This document shows positions 11,861 through 24,014 of a stretch of 64,000 bases of DNA, piece by piece. The notes below the pieces were generated by a model. That model saw nothing but the letters and a program-made list of their open reading frames with translations. It searched no databases and was not told the DNA's origin. Within the stretch, counting starts at the first letter, position 1. Each line of letters starts with the position of its first letter. Source of the stretch: Parascedosporium putredinis (taxonomy: Eukaryota; Ascomycota; Sordariomycetes; Microascales; Microascaceae); assembly GCA_949357655.1 (NCBI GenBank), contig CASHTG010000021.1:496001-560000 (forward strand). Direction: 5' to 3'. The position numbers and the translations under genes were made by a program.

Positions 11861-14800
11861 CCCCTTCTCCCTTCTCCACATTATCCGGGTTGTCTTTGAA
11901 GAGATGCCCAAGGGCCTTACTCATTCCCATCCTTTCTTGAGAAATCCCGAACAAACTCCTAGGAGAAAGCCAAGGATTTGAAAGAAACGTGGTAGTTGGG
12001 CTCATCCCCACTTACAGCCAGCCTAACCACCCACCCGGCTACTTATTAGATCTTTCCGGGAGATGAAGAGGTCAAGGGCTAGAACAAGAGGAGTAGAGGG
12101 GGCGCGCATATAGCCATGGGAAATGTCAGCCGGATTTCCTTGGCTAGGGCTGGAGAATAATGGATGTGGGGAGGAGACGGCTACTTGGCCTTGCCCTCCT
12201 CCCCCGCCGTCCCGAGATCCACCGATGTCTCCGAGAAGCCCCGAGACGATCAACTCGAAGAGCCGTGTTAAGCCTGTAAGGGAATAGCAGATGGCTGCCT
12301 CCCCGCGCGCCAGTGAGGCACTTGGGGTGCATTCGAAAGAATAGTGGCAGAGACGTCTTGCATCAGTTGAAAATAACGCGTGCTCACATGCGCACTGCTT
12401 CAACCGTCCGTCCCGTCATCCCCCACTCCCGCGAGATGGAAATACACCCTCCCTACCTATAAGCTATTGAACGCTGTTTTCTTCTACTCTTTTCCCCTTC
12501 GAGAAGAGGGGAAGCCCGCATGGTGTGCCTGCAGGAGATGCGGACGAAACGAAGGAATCGCCAAGCAGATATTCTCATGAGCGTCTAGTCTGGTCATGTC
12601 GTTCCTTTTTGCCCCTGGCTTGGCGCGGCTATTGATCGCGCAGTCGCCGGCATTTTCCGGTCGCCTTATTGGCGCAGAGTGAACGGAGACGACGGGACAC
12701 GTGAGGAACCCATATCAATGCTCAAGGTCACTAGAGGAAGGAAAGCTGCTCGGCGCAATACGTTTGCCGCCAGGTCCTCGGCAAAGGAAAAGAAAAATAA
12801 CGTCGGCGTTCCTGGCTTTGCATTTACGCTGAGTAAACCCTCGCTCTTCGTTCGTCGTTACGGCTGGAGGAGGCGATCAAAGGCTGCCCGCCCCATCTTC
12901 CGAGGGTCCCCTTAGCTTCTGAATCGACAGGAAACCCGTAAACGCAACCGCAACCGGAATGGAAGCAAAGGGGCCCTTTGGCCCCGTCCTTTGGGTAAGC
13001 CTTTTCCCGGTGGCGGCGGATGCTGGGCGAAAAGAAAGCTGAAGGCACCCCCAGCATTCTCCTCATTTTGGAGAATTCCTGGGTACACTCCCTGTTTTAG
13101 CTTGTGAGTCAAGATGATAGTTTCTTTTCCCCCTTCGAAGCCGTCTACCGACCCCTAGCCTCGCCTTCTTCTTCGGAACAAGGGCGGCCGGGAAAGAAAA
13201 GTGTCAGTCTTGGGAGGTGGAGAAGGAATTTGCCGAAGAGATGCCAGAAATGCCACGCATAGGGTTGTAATACCGGGGGAGACGTGAGGTTATCCGTGCT
13301 GTCGGACCTACTTAGTGCTGGCTGACCAAGGGCACACATGGTAATTGATCTGATTTACTTTGTACTTGCTGAGATTTGGGGCAATCTTGATCGGTCCTAC
13401 TAGTGGGTTTGGAGGTGGGAGAAGGGGGAAACGGTTGCCTTCTCTGGTGGAGAAGGGGACTCCATCTCGAACCCCAGTGCTTCCACTTTCCGAAAAGAAA
13501 CCGGGGGTGAGCGACCATAACCATAGCCACTAACCTTGCGCGCCAAAAAGAAGAATACGGAGCAAAGAAGAACACCTCCAAGTATTGCTTCGTACTTGCA
13601 CGGAAACGGCGAGCAGATGTGGTGGAGTGGGGAAAGAAACATTTCGCCGAGGTTTTCACGACCCAATGCGAGTGGGGAAGAAGGAACGGACTAGCGGGGC
13701 AGACCCGCCGGGGTTCCTTCCTAATCGGGCAAGCTCTTCATCTTGGAGTGTCGAGTCGCGGTGCTGCTTCTCAGTGCGCTTCTAGAAGTTTTCGGCGACA
13801 GAGTGGAGTGGAGTATTCGTGCTGCTTTCCCCTTTGGGCTTTGCCGTTTCCTTCTCTTTCCTCTTTCGAACTGCGTTTTGCTTTCAAGCCAAATAGTCTT
13901 CTGGAGGGGGGTGACCTGAGAAAAGTTCGAAGGAAAAATGGAGACCTCTTCAAAGAGAGGCTGGTGGAGGGGAGGGGTGCCCGGATATAGAGCAAAGATG
14001 CCCTCTTTTTCGTGACGTGACGTATTTCGGGCAGGTTTGGAGAGCATCAAGCAGACGCTGCTCGCGGGGATATCCAAGTTATGAAAGGTGGTCAATGAGA
14101 GCAAGGCAAGCAGGAAGCAACCGTGCGCGTCGCCAAAAGTCCACCACGCTTGAGGCTCGAGACGCTTTGCGCTTGGAACAAGGGGTGGCGCAGAGATCAA
14201 TTGATGCAGTGCGTTTGGAACACGCCCTTCACAAAGCATGAAGGATCTCTCTCGAAGAAAAAGATTGTGCGTGGGTGCCCTGTCCGGGTGCAAGACGGCT
14301 AGTTCCCCGGGGAGAGGCTACTTTGATACGAAGGCAAGTTCCTTTGCTCGGAGACGGACGTCAGTTCGGGGCTCCCCTTTCATTTTCGGACGAGTGAGGT
14401 GTGGCACGGCTGACATTTAGTCTGGTACAGCCGAGCGAGTTCCGTCTCTCGAGGGGAAACGTCGGAAACGGAACGGATGACGGGCAGTCGACCGCAACTG
14501 GCGTTTGGGGGAACAAGGAACATGCTGGGCATGTACCTCTGACCTTTGTTTCGCCGGCCTAAACTCTAACCGGCTACGGACGCGATCACGAGGGATGACT
14601 AACATGACTAGCAAGGCGACGCGGTGCAGTCGTGACCCTCCTTGACGTTTCTCCAAGCGTAGAACAAGGCGCGATGCCAAGTCACTTGTCTCCATCTGGA
14701 GGAAATGTTGCCCCTACTCCTTTTGTGTTAGTGGGCTGACAGTTGATGTGCCCCGGGAGATGACCCCGGATCGGCATTTCCTTTCGCCAGGTGGCGAAGC

Positions 14801-17800
14801 AAGCTTGGATCAGTGAACCCAGCACGGCGGCCTCACGTCACTCGGCATCACAGCATGAATTGTCATCTCGGTGAGAGGGTGGGAGGTAGGAAGACGAGCG
14901 AGAAGATGGTAGGGATGTACGGTCGAGAGAGAGCTCTCTTCCAAGGCATACCCGCTGGTTTCCTGTCGGGAAACATGATGATAAAAAATAAGAAAATAAA
15001 ACCACTAACAAGAAAAGAAGGAAGCGAACCTAGAGGAGACATTGAAGTTGATCTCAGCGTCATTATTCGTTCCCGGTCGAATCTAAAGCACCCAGCGACC
15101 ACCGTTTCCCCTTTGGCCTGAACTCTAACGAGGTCTCGAGACAACTGCCCTACGTAATTTCGGGAGCTTGCACCCGTTTCGGCGGACATTTCACGAGCAT
15201 GAGATCGAAGCGAGCTGGCTAATAAAGCGATCACAGGGGCTCGACGCCCGTAGTTCAACTCCCTTGCGCCGGATGTTTGCGCCAAGCAACAGCAGCCAGG
15301 CCGGGAGTGCACTTGTCCAACGTTGCCGCGTCGCCTTTAGACTTTTAGTTCCGAGACATCGCGGAGGCGTGACAGGACAATTAGAGCATACCCTCCCCAG
15401 TTCCGAAAAGAAGACGGGCAAAGAAATAACCACAGTTGCCTTTGCCAGCCTAGCTTTTCCCCAGGGCCAAAACGTTCTAAGCCTCGCGCCCCCTGCACGC
15501 CCACCCCCTTCTTCTTTTTGCTCGTCGAGTCTTCCATCTGCTATTTGCCCTCATTCCTCCACATCCCGATGACCCTTCCGAGCAGTCAATTATAGAGCAT
15601 TAGCGGTTCTTCCCCACAACCGTTGTGCCCCGAAGAAAAGAAGGGGTCTCGTGTCCGTGGTGATTTTGCCGCCTTCCCCGGATTGTCTACACTCAGGGTT
15701 GTGGCTTTTTTCGGGAGGGGGCGCCTCAAAGAAAGAGAGAAAGAAAAAAGATTTGAGTTCCATCGACGCCCTTCATCCTTCCTTCTTTTTGTTGCTCCTT
15801 TTCTTGATGCCGAGCGTGCTACCTCGTCGTCGCACTGAAATGCGTCTATCCCAATGTTCATCTGCCGCCCCACGATTCCGTCCGTGGACTAGTGAGAGAG
15901 AGGAAGAGAGAGGGCGTGTGGCGCCTCCACGACGCGACAAAACATGGGGAAATGTCACATGGTTCCCGGCACCTGTTTCCTCCTCTCTTTTCTTTTTCCC
16001 ACCCCCAAACTTTGAGGCGGACTATTTTTCGGGGTCCCTCTATCATTGTACTACGGAAGGGGTGAACAGACGCGGAGGAGGAGGGTGACCCTTGTTCCAG
16101 AGCTATCCTTCGCGCAGCTCCCTCCTCTGTTCCAGGGCTGATCAGAGGGGAGAGGCTATTTCGCTTCCCAAACGAGAAAGCCGAGAGTGGCAATTAGGCT
16201 TCTACCCCCCTTCCCCTTTCTCCTTCTCTCTCCTGGCCGCCAGCGTTTGGGCCTCAAAGGGGCGGCACCCTTCTAGGAAGGCAGTAAATAAATCACTGCG
16301 ACGCTTTGGTGCCGTCCCCTCCACAACTGGAAAATGCGACGATGCTCGTTGGACAGCCCCGGCTTTGCTACCACAGCGTCCCTCCATGCGCGAAGCAAGG
16401 GAGAGAGAAGGCGCTGGGAAGGATGAACACACCCTTCTCCACATGTAGCAGCTCCCCCGAGACTCCCCGGTGGAAGGCGTTCACTCGCGAACCGATTCCC
16501 GACCCGTTCTTAAAGCTGACCCGAACACACTGTTCTCGTTTCCGAAGAGGGGGGCGTGAAGGATGGCTGTCCGTCCGTCATCCACGACTCATGATGTGCT
16601 GTACCTTGCATCCATTTTCTGTTCATCACTTCTTCCCATCCTTGCTTCTTTCGGGCAAGCTTGCCTTGTCGCGTCTAAGAGTTTTGCCATTGGGAAGAAG
16701 GGGGCATGAATCCATGTGATGGGTGCTTTCTCGGGCGATCTTATTCCCAGTTTCCTTTCCGGGCTGACGATACAGATGGGGAGAGGAAGCAAAGAAAAAC
16801 ACAAGGTGGCAAGGGGCAAGATCTAACGATTCCCCCGCAACGGTCGAGACACGTAGCAAAGGGAAATTGATACACGCGCGACGAACAAACACGCCTCGTG
16901 GCCCATAAACTCTGTATATCCACTAACCCACGCGTGGTCAGCCCGGAAGCAGTTCGTGGACCCTCCCTCCTCTTTGTCTTTCTTCGTTGCCCAGTGGTGG
17001 TTGCATCCAAAAACGTCATGCTTTCGACCGAGGCGCGCTCCTCCATCACCGCCGCCACATCCTCGGTCGACGGGAAATCCCACCAAATGAGTAAAGAGAC
17101 GAGTAGAAAGACGGGAAGAACAAGGGGAAGAAGAAAATTATACACACCGTTTTGCCCTTCACGCCCTCTCTTTTCCTCAACCCGTGTTCTTCCATCGGGA
17201 GTAGAGAAATGGCATGCAAAGGCAAGTCCATCACCTGGTGATTTGCACTTTGGCTTTCTCGTAGGTTACGCTTTACGCCTCTTTTCTCCTCCCCACGTGC
17301 GCGCGTGTTCGAGCACCTTTCTCCTTTCCCCGGCTTCGCCCAATCTTCCATCCATCCGAGAAGAAGCGGCGAAAGGCCCACAGCGAAGAAGATGGAATCT
17401 GGGGTAATAGGAATAAACTTTTTTCTCCTTGTCAGTCCTTCTTCCCCACCGCTCTTGTTAGTGGGTTGTTATACCGTGACGCTGACGTCGTAAGTCCGGG
17501 GTAATTCCCTCTTCCGCGGCCACACAAGATCAGTAACTCTGTCGTCTCTTCTTAGATGAGAGTCTGGTATAGGCTAAAACTAGAATTTGAGAGCCCCGGA
17601 AGGTTTCTGTAAGAAGCGTTCCGGACTATCCTCGCACTCCTCCTTAGAATTCTCGGAAAGAGGAATGCTAAGCCGTGTAAGAGTCGCGGGCCTGCCTCAC
17701 ATATCCTCATCAAATGACCTCGGAGTTGGGTGCTTAAGAGAGCAAGCCTGCAAAGAGAAGAGTCTGCACAGGGTCTTCTCTATGGTCTAGTGCCTACCCG

Positions 17801-18028
17801 GATCTTTGATATCACACATCAAGCCATCTTCACTACATGGGGCTAGTTTCATAGAACAAGAAGGACCAGGATAAGGAAGCAGAGCGCTCTGTACGCCGGA
17901 GATATCAAAAAGAACTTGGTGTATATACGATCAGACACAGCTACAGCGTCAAGCACTTGTGCTCCAGAATTCATTTACAATCATTGCATTTCAGCTATTC
18001 AATAGAGGAAAAATAGTAAAACCCACTT

Positions 18029-20141
18029 TTACTCATTCTTCTTCGCCGCCTCGCTCCCGCCAATTCTCTTATGCTTCCTGGGATCATTTCTATTCATCGC
18101 CCTGCGATCCCTCGTCCCCTTGCCACCCTCCCAGAAGCCCTTGCCCCTCCGGCCGATGACGCTGCGCCCGCAAAACGAGCACGCGTCGACGGCGTAGTTT
18201 TGCTCGCGGCTACAGAAGCCGCACACCATGCGATTCGCCCACTCGTTGACGTGGGCTTCGGCCTCGTCGTGGCACTTGTCGCAGGGATGCACCCGCCCGC
18301 AGCACGAGAAGCGGAACCACCGGTACGACTTCTTGTAGTGCTTGCACGTGCCTTTGTCCGGCAGGGGCTCGCCGGCGTGCAAGCCGAGGCGCTCCTGGCG
18401 GCGCTTGGGGCCTGAGTTCGGGACAAGGGAGCCGGGGAGACGAGCAGGAACTTCACCTCGGGGATCTTGAACGTGAAGCGGGCATGGCAATCGCGGCAGA
18501 CATTGGTCGTTGTATCACCCCGCACCGACGTGACACCGGCGCTCGGGGTCGAGCACTTGGCACACACGGGTACAAAGGTGCTCGGGAGCATGTCCGCAAT
18601 GGTACAGCCTCCCATATCGATGAGGCCCGCTCGGGTCGAGTTTTGGTGCACGAGCTGTTGGGAGTAGTTGACGACAAAGCCGTTGGCACACTTGGAGCAG
18701 CTGCCTGCCTTTTCCACGCCGTGCTTGAGCCCCGTGATGTCGTTGAGCGTCTTACACCGCGCGCACTTGACAGACAGGTTCAAGACGGATACCTGCAGGA
18801 GCTCGATGCCATAAAGCTCAATTGTCGGAAAGGACATGGCCGTGCCCTTTTCCACCGTCTGACTTGAGGCTGTAGACGCATTCGCGTTGAGAGAAGTTTC
18901 ACCCTCTCCCTCCGATGAATCCTCATCCGGGGTATGTTCGCCGTCATAAGACCAGTCGCTTGAGCCGGCCTCGTCGTCGTCGTGTCCCCATTCTGGGGGA
19001 CGGGGGATAACCTTGATGTGACTCTTGACAAAGTCCTCAGCGCCTGTTGCCGTCGTGGACACCTGCTCGGCAACGACGTCTTCGACGTCCTCGCTCTTCG
19101 CCTCGGCGGCAATCTCTAAATCCTTTGCCTTGGCTTGTAGCAGAGCCATCTTGGCCAAGACGTGCATGTTGGTGGAAAGGTAGTTGAGGTGGCTTGTGAG
19201 AGTCATTTGCTTCTGCTCCACCGCCTTCTGCGTGAATAACTCTTCGACAGGCTCGGCCTCACCCGAATCTACCTCATTGAGCTGCACGCGAAGCTGCTGC
19301 AGAGGATACAAGAGCGGGATAATAAAGTGAAGCGTCTTCACGCCTTGAAGGCCGGGGGAGCTCTGACCGCCTCTTGGGCTCGATGGGAAGGGTGTAAACG
19401 ATGCCGTCAGCAGACTTTCGGTACATGGGAAGGCGGCTCATTCGGTTCTCGAGCTGCCTCGTCTCCTGGGCGCGTCTTGCCTTGGCTTCAGATATCTGGT
19501 CCTTGGTAAAGGACGGCTCTCTGTAGAAGCTCCGGGGCTTGGGAGCCGCCGCTTGCTGCTCGGGCCCGGGCCTTGGCGGGTGTCGTCGACTTTGTCGACG
19601 CCGCCGTGTTCGCCAGAGGTGCGGAAGGGAGCTGATCGAGGTGCCTCGTATCTCTGAAGGCCATGATCTTGACCGTTTCCGCCTTTTGCTCAGACAAGAA
19701 ACTTTCCAAATTCTTGTCTAGCATGTTCATGAGCGAGAGGAGCGTCGAGGTCTTCTTCTCCTCGACGAGCTTCTCCCAACCGCGCTCAATGTTGATGGCA
19801 AACCCGCGGGGGATGTTGCTGTTCTTGACGGCGAGCGCGGGCCTGGACGACCCCTTGGGGTAATCACCGGGCACGGCCACCTCACACTCGAGATAGTCAA
19901 GGTCGAAGGGGAAGTCTGGGTCCGAGGGGGCAAGCTTGAAGAGGAGGCGCGTGCCACCGTTCGGAAGGTTTGTCTCCTTGGGATTAAACCGGCGGCGTAG
20001 CTGGGATAGCTGGTAACCGCGAGGATCGGTTTCCTGGGAAGAGGGCACGGGCTTGGAGACGACCCGGGAGGAGGAGGGCTCCGAGACCGCTTGACTGTGG
20101 CCAGGGCCCTGGCTCCCCGCGGAGGGGTCAAGAGACGCCAT
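18029..20141 (-). CDS. CHY-type zinc finger protein (three single-base frame breaks)
   Basis: Single gene read right to left. The start is the ATG at 20141 and the stop is at 18029-18031. One continuous protein of about 703 residues appears only after allowing three single-base shifts: one extra base near 19561-19567 (cgggcccggg on the plus strand), one extra G in the run 19354-19358, and one missing G in the run 18434-18437. At each point the downstream frame resumes family-like sequence immediately, with no splice sites. Order of parts: a Ser/Pro-rich start, a roughly 100-residue N-terminal domain that may be RWD-like (inference), a basic linker containing NRMSRLPMYRKS, an acidic middle, two CxxC pairs (CARC...CSKC and CAKC...CRDC), then the CHY finger at about 599-660, which begins C-K-H-Y and contains CDKCHDEAEAHVNEW, CGFC and CSFC. 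The tail is basic. The CHY finger is shared with RCHY1/Pirh2-like proteins, but no RING follows it here, so ubiquitin-ligase activity should not be assumed. The fungal family is uncharacterised to my knowledge. No intron is needed. Confidence 0.9.
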
Positions 20142-22535
20142 GACGTGGGGAAACTGTGGGAGTATGCTCGAATCTAAAGATGATATGAAAAAAGTATGCG
20201 GGGAGTTGCACCGCAGCGGAAGAAAAAGAAAAAAGCTCGGGGTATATAATTACAACGAGTATAGGAAAGAAAGAAAACAAGGAGGGAGTGAAAAAAGCTA
20301 CAATAGAATGTTATGCTACTCAGTCAATGCGAAATGGATAGGAGACGAAGCTTGGAGGTGAGGATTGTGAGTTTGATGCTCCAAGATTTATATCGAAAGA
20401 TCAAATTCATGGGAAGCTACTGCCGTCGCCCCCGCAGTTTCGGGTCTAGCTCCAAATCAGTTTATTATTTTTAGTCGCTGTTGCCTTCTGGTGACGTCCG
20501 TGGAAGAGGAAGGGGCACTCCGCAGGCAAAAACCGCATTGCATCTACCACTCATGACTCATTATGGCTCGGTTGGTGAGGCAAAGGTACTGTGCTAACAT
20601 GCCACCATAATCTCATACTCTATGGGACGCTAGCGAATTACCTCTCAGTTCCCCACCATGCTTTGGCATAGCGGGAGGTTCTAAGCTATTTTCAACCGAA
20701 CAATACGACAACCGTGAAGAAATCAACGAGGCGCTGCCTGTCTCGAGGCAGGCTCCCAGTCCCCTTTGACTCATAAACCCACTTGAGAAAAGTCCCAAGG
20801 CCGAGGGTGACCGTCGTCGTGCAGCTTGGCTTAGCTTAGCGATCGGAGATATCCAGACCCGGACAAACCAGAAGTTTCTGCAAGTGGCGAAACTCGATCG
20901 AGAGGAGAGAGCGGGTTTCTCGGTCTTGGCTCTTTTCCATTTCTTCTTGTCCCTTTGCTTTCTTCTTTCTCCTTACTCTTAACGGTGAGCCGGTCCAGTG
21001 ACCAAGCGCAACCCCAAAAGAGGACTAAACCACTCGCCGCTCTTTCAACGATTTCCTCTGCTTACAGAATGGTAGAGGCGATCTTGACCACTAGCTAGTT
21101 GGGACCTATTTTCCCCACCGTAAAAGAGTGCAGGGACTGTCCCATGCCGAGTGCCGGGTCTCTGCACCGTTGCGGCCGGATCGGAGCTTTGGTCATGATT
21201 ATCGGGCCCGGGTCCGGGCCACTACTCCACCCGGATCCGAGGCCGGACCACATCACTCACTTCTCACCAACCTCCAGCCCCGGCATGTATGCTACGTATC
21301 ATATCTCGTTTCCAGGAGCCATCAATGCCTTTCGTCATCCCGAGATGATTTTCCAATGCCATATCACCAATTACTATCGATCGAGGTCACAAGACGCACT
21401 GAAGAAGGGGGTGCTTCAAAGAGATAGCTGCAATATTCCAACATAAACTCGCCCTTCGTCACGCACTTTCAATGCCGCAGCCGCGTACCCTTAAACCCCC
21501 TCCCCTTTACTCAGCGGAAATGAATATCAACAAAGTGTTAAGAGATGAATACCTAAACGCCTTGCGCAGCAATCGGGCCGGGTTGCGAACCGCGTATTCC
21601 CTTTTAACCATAGTACCGGTGGACACTTTGCGCTGCGACCTCGTTTCTTCAACTTGGTTAACCTCAATACATTGCCGCTGCACACCCCCTCCCCTTGCCC
21701 TTCTTTCCCTCTTCTTTTTACTCGTATACACTTTCCATTGTAAATTCCCTGGCAGCCTATATATCGATATGTTACTTTTATATATTCTTAAGAAGGAAGC
21801 AAAGAAAAAAGGTACGCTGCCACGCCGCATCCCCACATGCACCCTCCTCCACGATCCCTTCTCGTCTGTGTTTCAGGCACACACCACATGGCAAACAACC
21901 GCCTTGTTCGCCTACGATTCCTCCTCGGTGCACACGCCCCTCGTCTCCCACGCCCCTCCTCCACGTCAATCGCTTCTCTCTCCCTCTCTTAACTTTGACG
22001 CGGGGTGGGCCTCTCCTCGATTCGAGACGAAAAGAAGGGCCCGATATAAATCCGATTTAACCTTATCGCAGCACGTTGGGAGACACAGCCCTGGAACAGA
22101 AAACCCGGTACAATATCCACCCCTCTCCCCTCTCCCCTTCCACCCCTATTTCCACCCCTCAATCATTGCGCGATCCCTTTGCCTGTTGGGACCGCGGAAT
22201 GGGATTGTGCTTGTTCCTGAGTGAGAAACCACAATCCGTAAAAGGGATTGGACCATATCCGCGTCCCTTAACATAACCCATTATCAGCAGTGGACCGCAT
22301 GTGCCTACCGCATTCCGTCATAGCCAAACTACCGTATGACATGACCCGAGACGGAGATATCACACCCTCCCAGTTCGGTCACCATCGAAATTTGTAAACT
22401 ATCGTTGCGTAGAATGGCTGGTGGTTTCCTTTTCCTTCTAAACAGAAAGGGCTAAAAGATAAAAGAAGAAAAATCAATATGATTAACAAACTCGTCATGG
22501 TATTCATGAACGCCGTGCCGTGCCCCCAATATCAC
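20142..22535. other. Intergenic, CHY gene promoter to GCS 3' side
   Basis: Holds the upstream region of the CHY-finger gene and the downstream region of the ceramide glucosyltransferase gene. A plus-strand open frame at 21472-22224 (250 codons) has no recognisable domain, is Pro/Ser/Leu-rich and lacks a plausible family, so I do not call it. Nothing else is supported. Confidence 0.6.
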
Positions 22536-24014
22536 CTAATAGTCCTTTGCCCTGCCATTAAACAACATCTTATACTTCCTCCCCTCCACACCAACGTATT
22601 CCCCGAGAAGATCGCCACCAGCCACGCCGGATTCGACGCCACCTCCCGCAGCACCCACGAGCACAACCACGGCCAGACGGGCACGTCCGCGCCAAGCACC
22701 CGAGCTTGGCCCGGGGCACGCCGCCGCCAGCCGGCCCAGGCAGTACCGCCGCAGGAGCAAGCCCGTGCTCCAATCCAGCGCCGCCCACCCCAGCATGCTC
22801 AGCGCCCACAGGCCCCCAAACGAAGCCCACGTCGGCGGGTCCCGCGCCAGCGCCAGCGCCAGCGCCCCGCCCACCGCGTGCGCAATCACCCCGCTGAAGA
22901 GTATGCACTCGACCCACTGCTCCATCAGCGTCCCGGGCCAGTACTCGTACTTGCGGCACCGGATCCACCGGACGCGCCGGTGCATGAACCCCCGGTAGCC
23001 GATGCGGACGGGCTGGATCGCGACCTGGTCCGCGATCAGGCAGTGTTTGCCGCGCGTGGGGCCTTCGGCCGCCGCCTGCCGCCAGAGGTAGTCCCCCATG
23101 ACTTGGTCCTCGCACAAAAGTCGGACACGCCCTCGAGGCCGTTGTGATTGCATCGTGGCCCCGGCGTTGCCGCCGCCTCCCTGCAGCGGAGCAGGGTGCA
23201 GGCGCGGCGATCGAGGTCGGAGCGCCGAAACATGGTCGACTTGCCCGTCACGCACGGCCCGACCCCGAGCACGTTGATGGCCGTGTACAGCCGCGCGAAG
23301 CTCCCCGCGGCGTGCACCTCCTCCAGCGCCCCGCAGGCGTCGTACTCCGCCGCCACGTTGATCGCGATGGGCATGTGCAGCACCATCTTGTACGGCCGGG
23401 CCTTGTCGCCCCCGCCCAGACCCTGCAGTTCCTCCACCATCCTGCGGCACGCGTCGGGCTCGACCCAGGTGTTGGAGTCGAGGATCCAGACAATGTCGCT
23501 TTCCGCGTTCCTGTACGCCCTGCTCATGTTCCTCACCTTGGGGTTTGGTCCTAGAGATGCCGTCGCGCCGGCGTCTTCTTCCTCCTCGACGTAGACGCGG
23601 ACGCGGAAGTCTGCGTGGTGCGCCGCCGCCTCTTGGACGGCGGGGAAGGCCGCGTCCGTCCTGGACGACACGCACAGCGCTATAGAAAGGCGCGAGCTGG
23701 GATAGTTTTGCTGAAAGGCCGAGGCCAGGCACTCTCGGAGCAGCGGGTCCGCATCCTTGCAGGGCCGGATAATGGTGACGTGCGGCAAAGCTTCGTCTGG
23801 TACGGGGCGCGTTTGCTTCCGTTCGCGGGCTGGGCCTTCCCGAGTCTCCTCACTCTAGAATCTTGTGTGTTAGAGTCCGCACACCAAGCTAAAGGGGAGA
23901 AGGGCTGGCTTGCCGGTCCAGCGAGATATATGCTTACATGGTCAGGTAACCGTAGATGTTGAGGCCGGTAATCAAAACGGCCCAAATCCCACAGATGAGC
24001 ACCGAGATAGCCAT
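22536..24014 (-). CDS. Ceramide glucosyltransferase (glucosylceramide synthase, GT21)
   Basis: Transfers glucose from UDP-glucose to ceramide to make glucosylceramide at Golgi/ER membranes. Exon 1 is 24014-23938, an N-terminal membrane anchor starting MAISVLICG. An 85-nt intron follows (23937-23853; donor GTAAGC, branch CTAAC, acceptor at TAGAG), and exon 2 runs to the TAG at 22536. Exon 2 needs three single-base corrections: one missing A in the run 23116-23119, one extra base near 22708-22712, and one missing C in the run 22581-22584. Corrected length is about 464 residues. Family landmarks are present: the P-H-V-T-I-I-R-P opening, GPNPKVRN, D92 (D1), D151 in WILDSN (D2), D275 in CEDQ (D3) and the R318-x-x-R-W motif, all required in this family. 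C-terminal hydrophobic segments follow, ending near W-R-G-R-K-Y-K. The coding region is strikingly GC-rich compared with its flanks. A 14-A run (24029-24042) lies just upstream of the start, giving a T14 tract in the leader. The exact C-terminus is the least certain part. Confidence 0.92.

Larger units (their letters stand above)
1..18028. other. 18 kb region without a supportable gene
   Basis: I read both strands and found no open frame with a recognisable domain or a consistent exon chain. The longest frames (about 160-195 codons near 8.7-9.3 kb and 13.7-14.3 kb) look like random translation: low-complexity, rich in Arg/Ser/Pro, and often open on both strands at once. The stretch contains pyrimidine- and purine-rich tracts, (CA)n microsatellites at about 2215-2227 and 11843-11860, several short direct repeats and G-rich tracts listed separately. 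It could hold non-coding RNA, long promoters, or genes broken by the same single-base errors seen elsewhere in the window, although no recognisable protein fragment was found. Confidence 0.6.

Noticed and set aside
13721..14293. 190-codon minus-strand frame
   Set aside because: Low-complexity basic tail and no recognised motif.
18094..18430. Arg/Ala/Ser-rich C-terminal tail of the middle CHY frame
   Set aside because: Product of reading the CHY finger in the wrong frame after the missing base at 18434-18437.
21472..22224. 250-codon plus-strand open frame
   Set aside because: Pro/Ser/Leu-rich with lysine runs, no family resemblance, no supporting exon structure.
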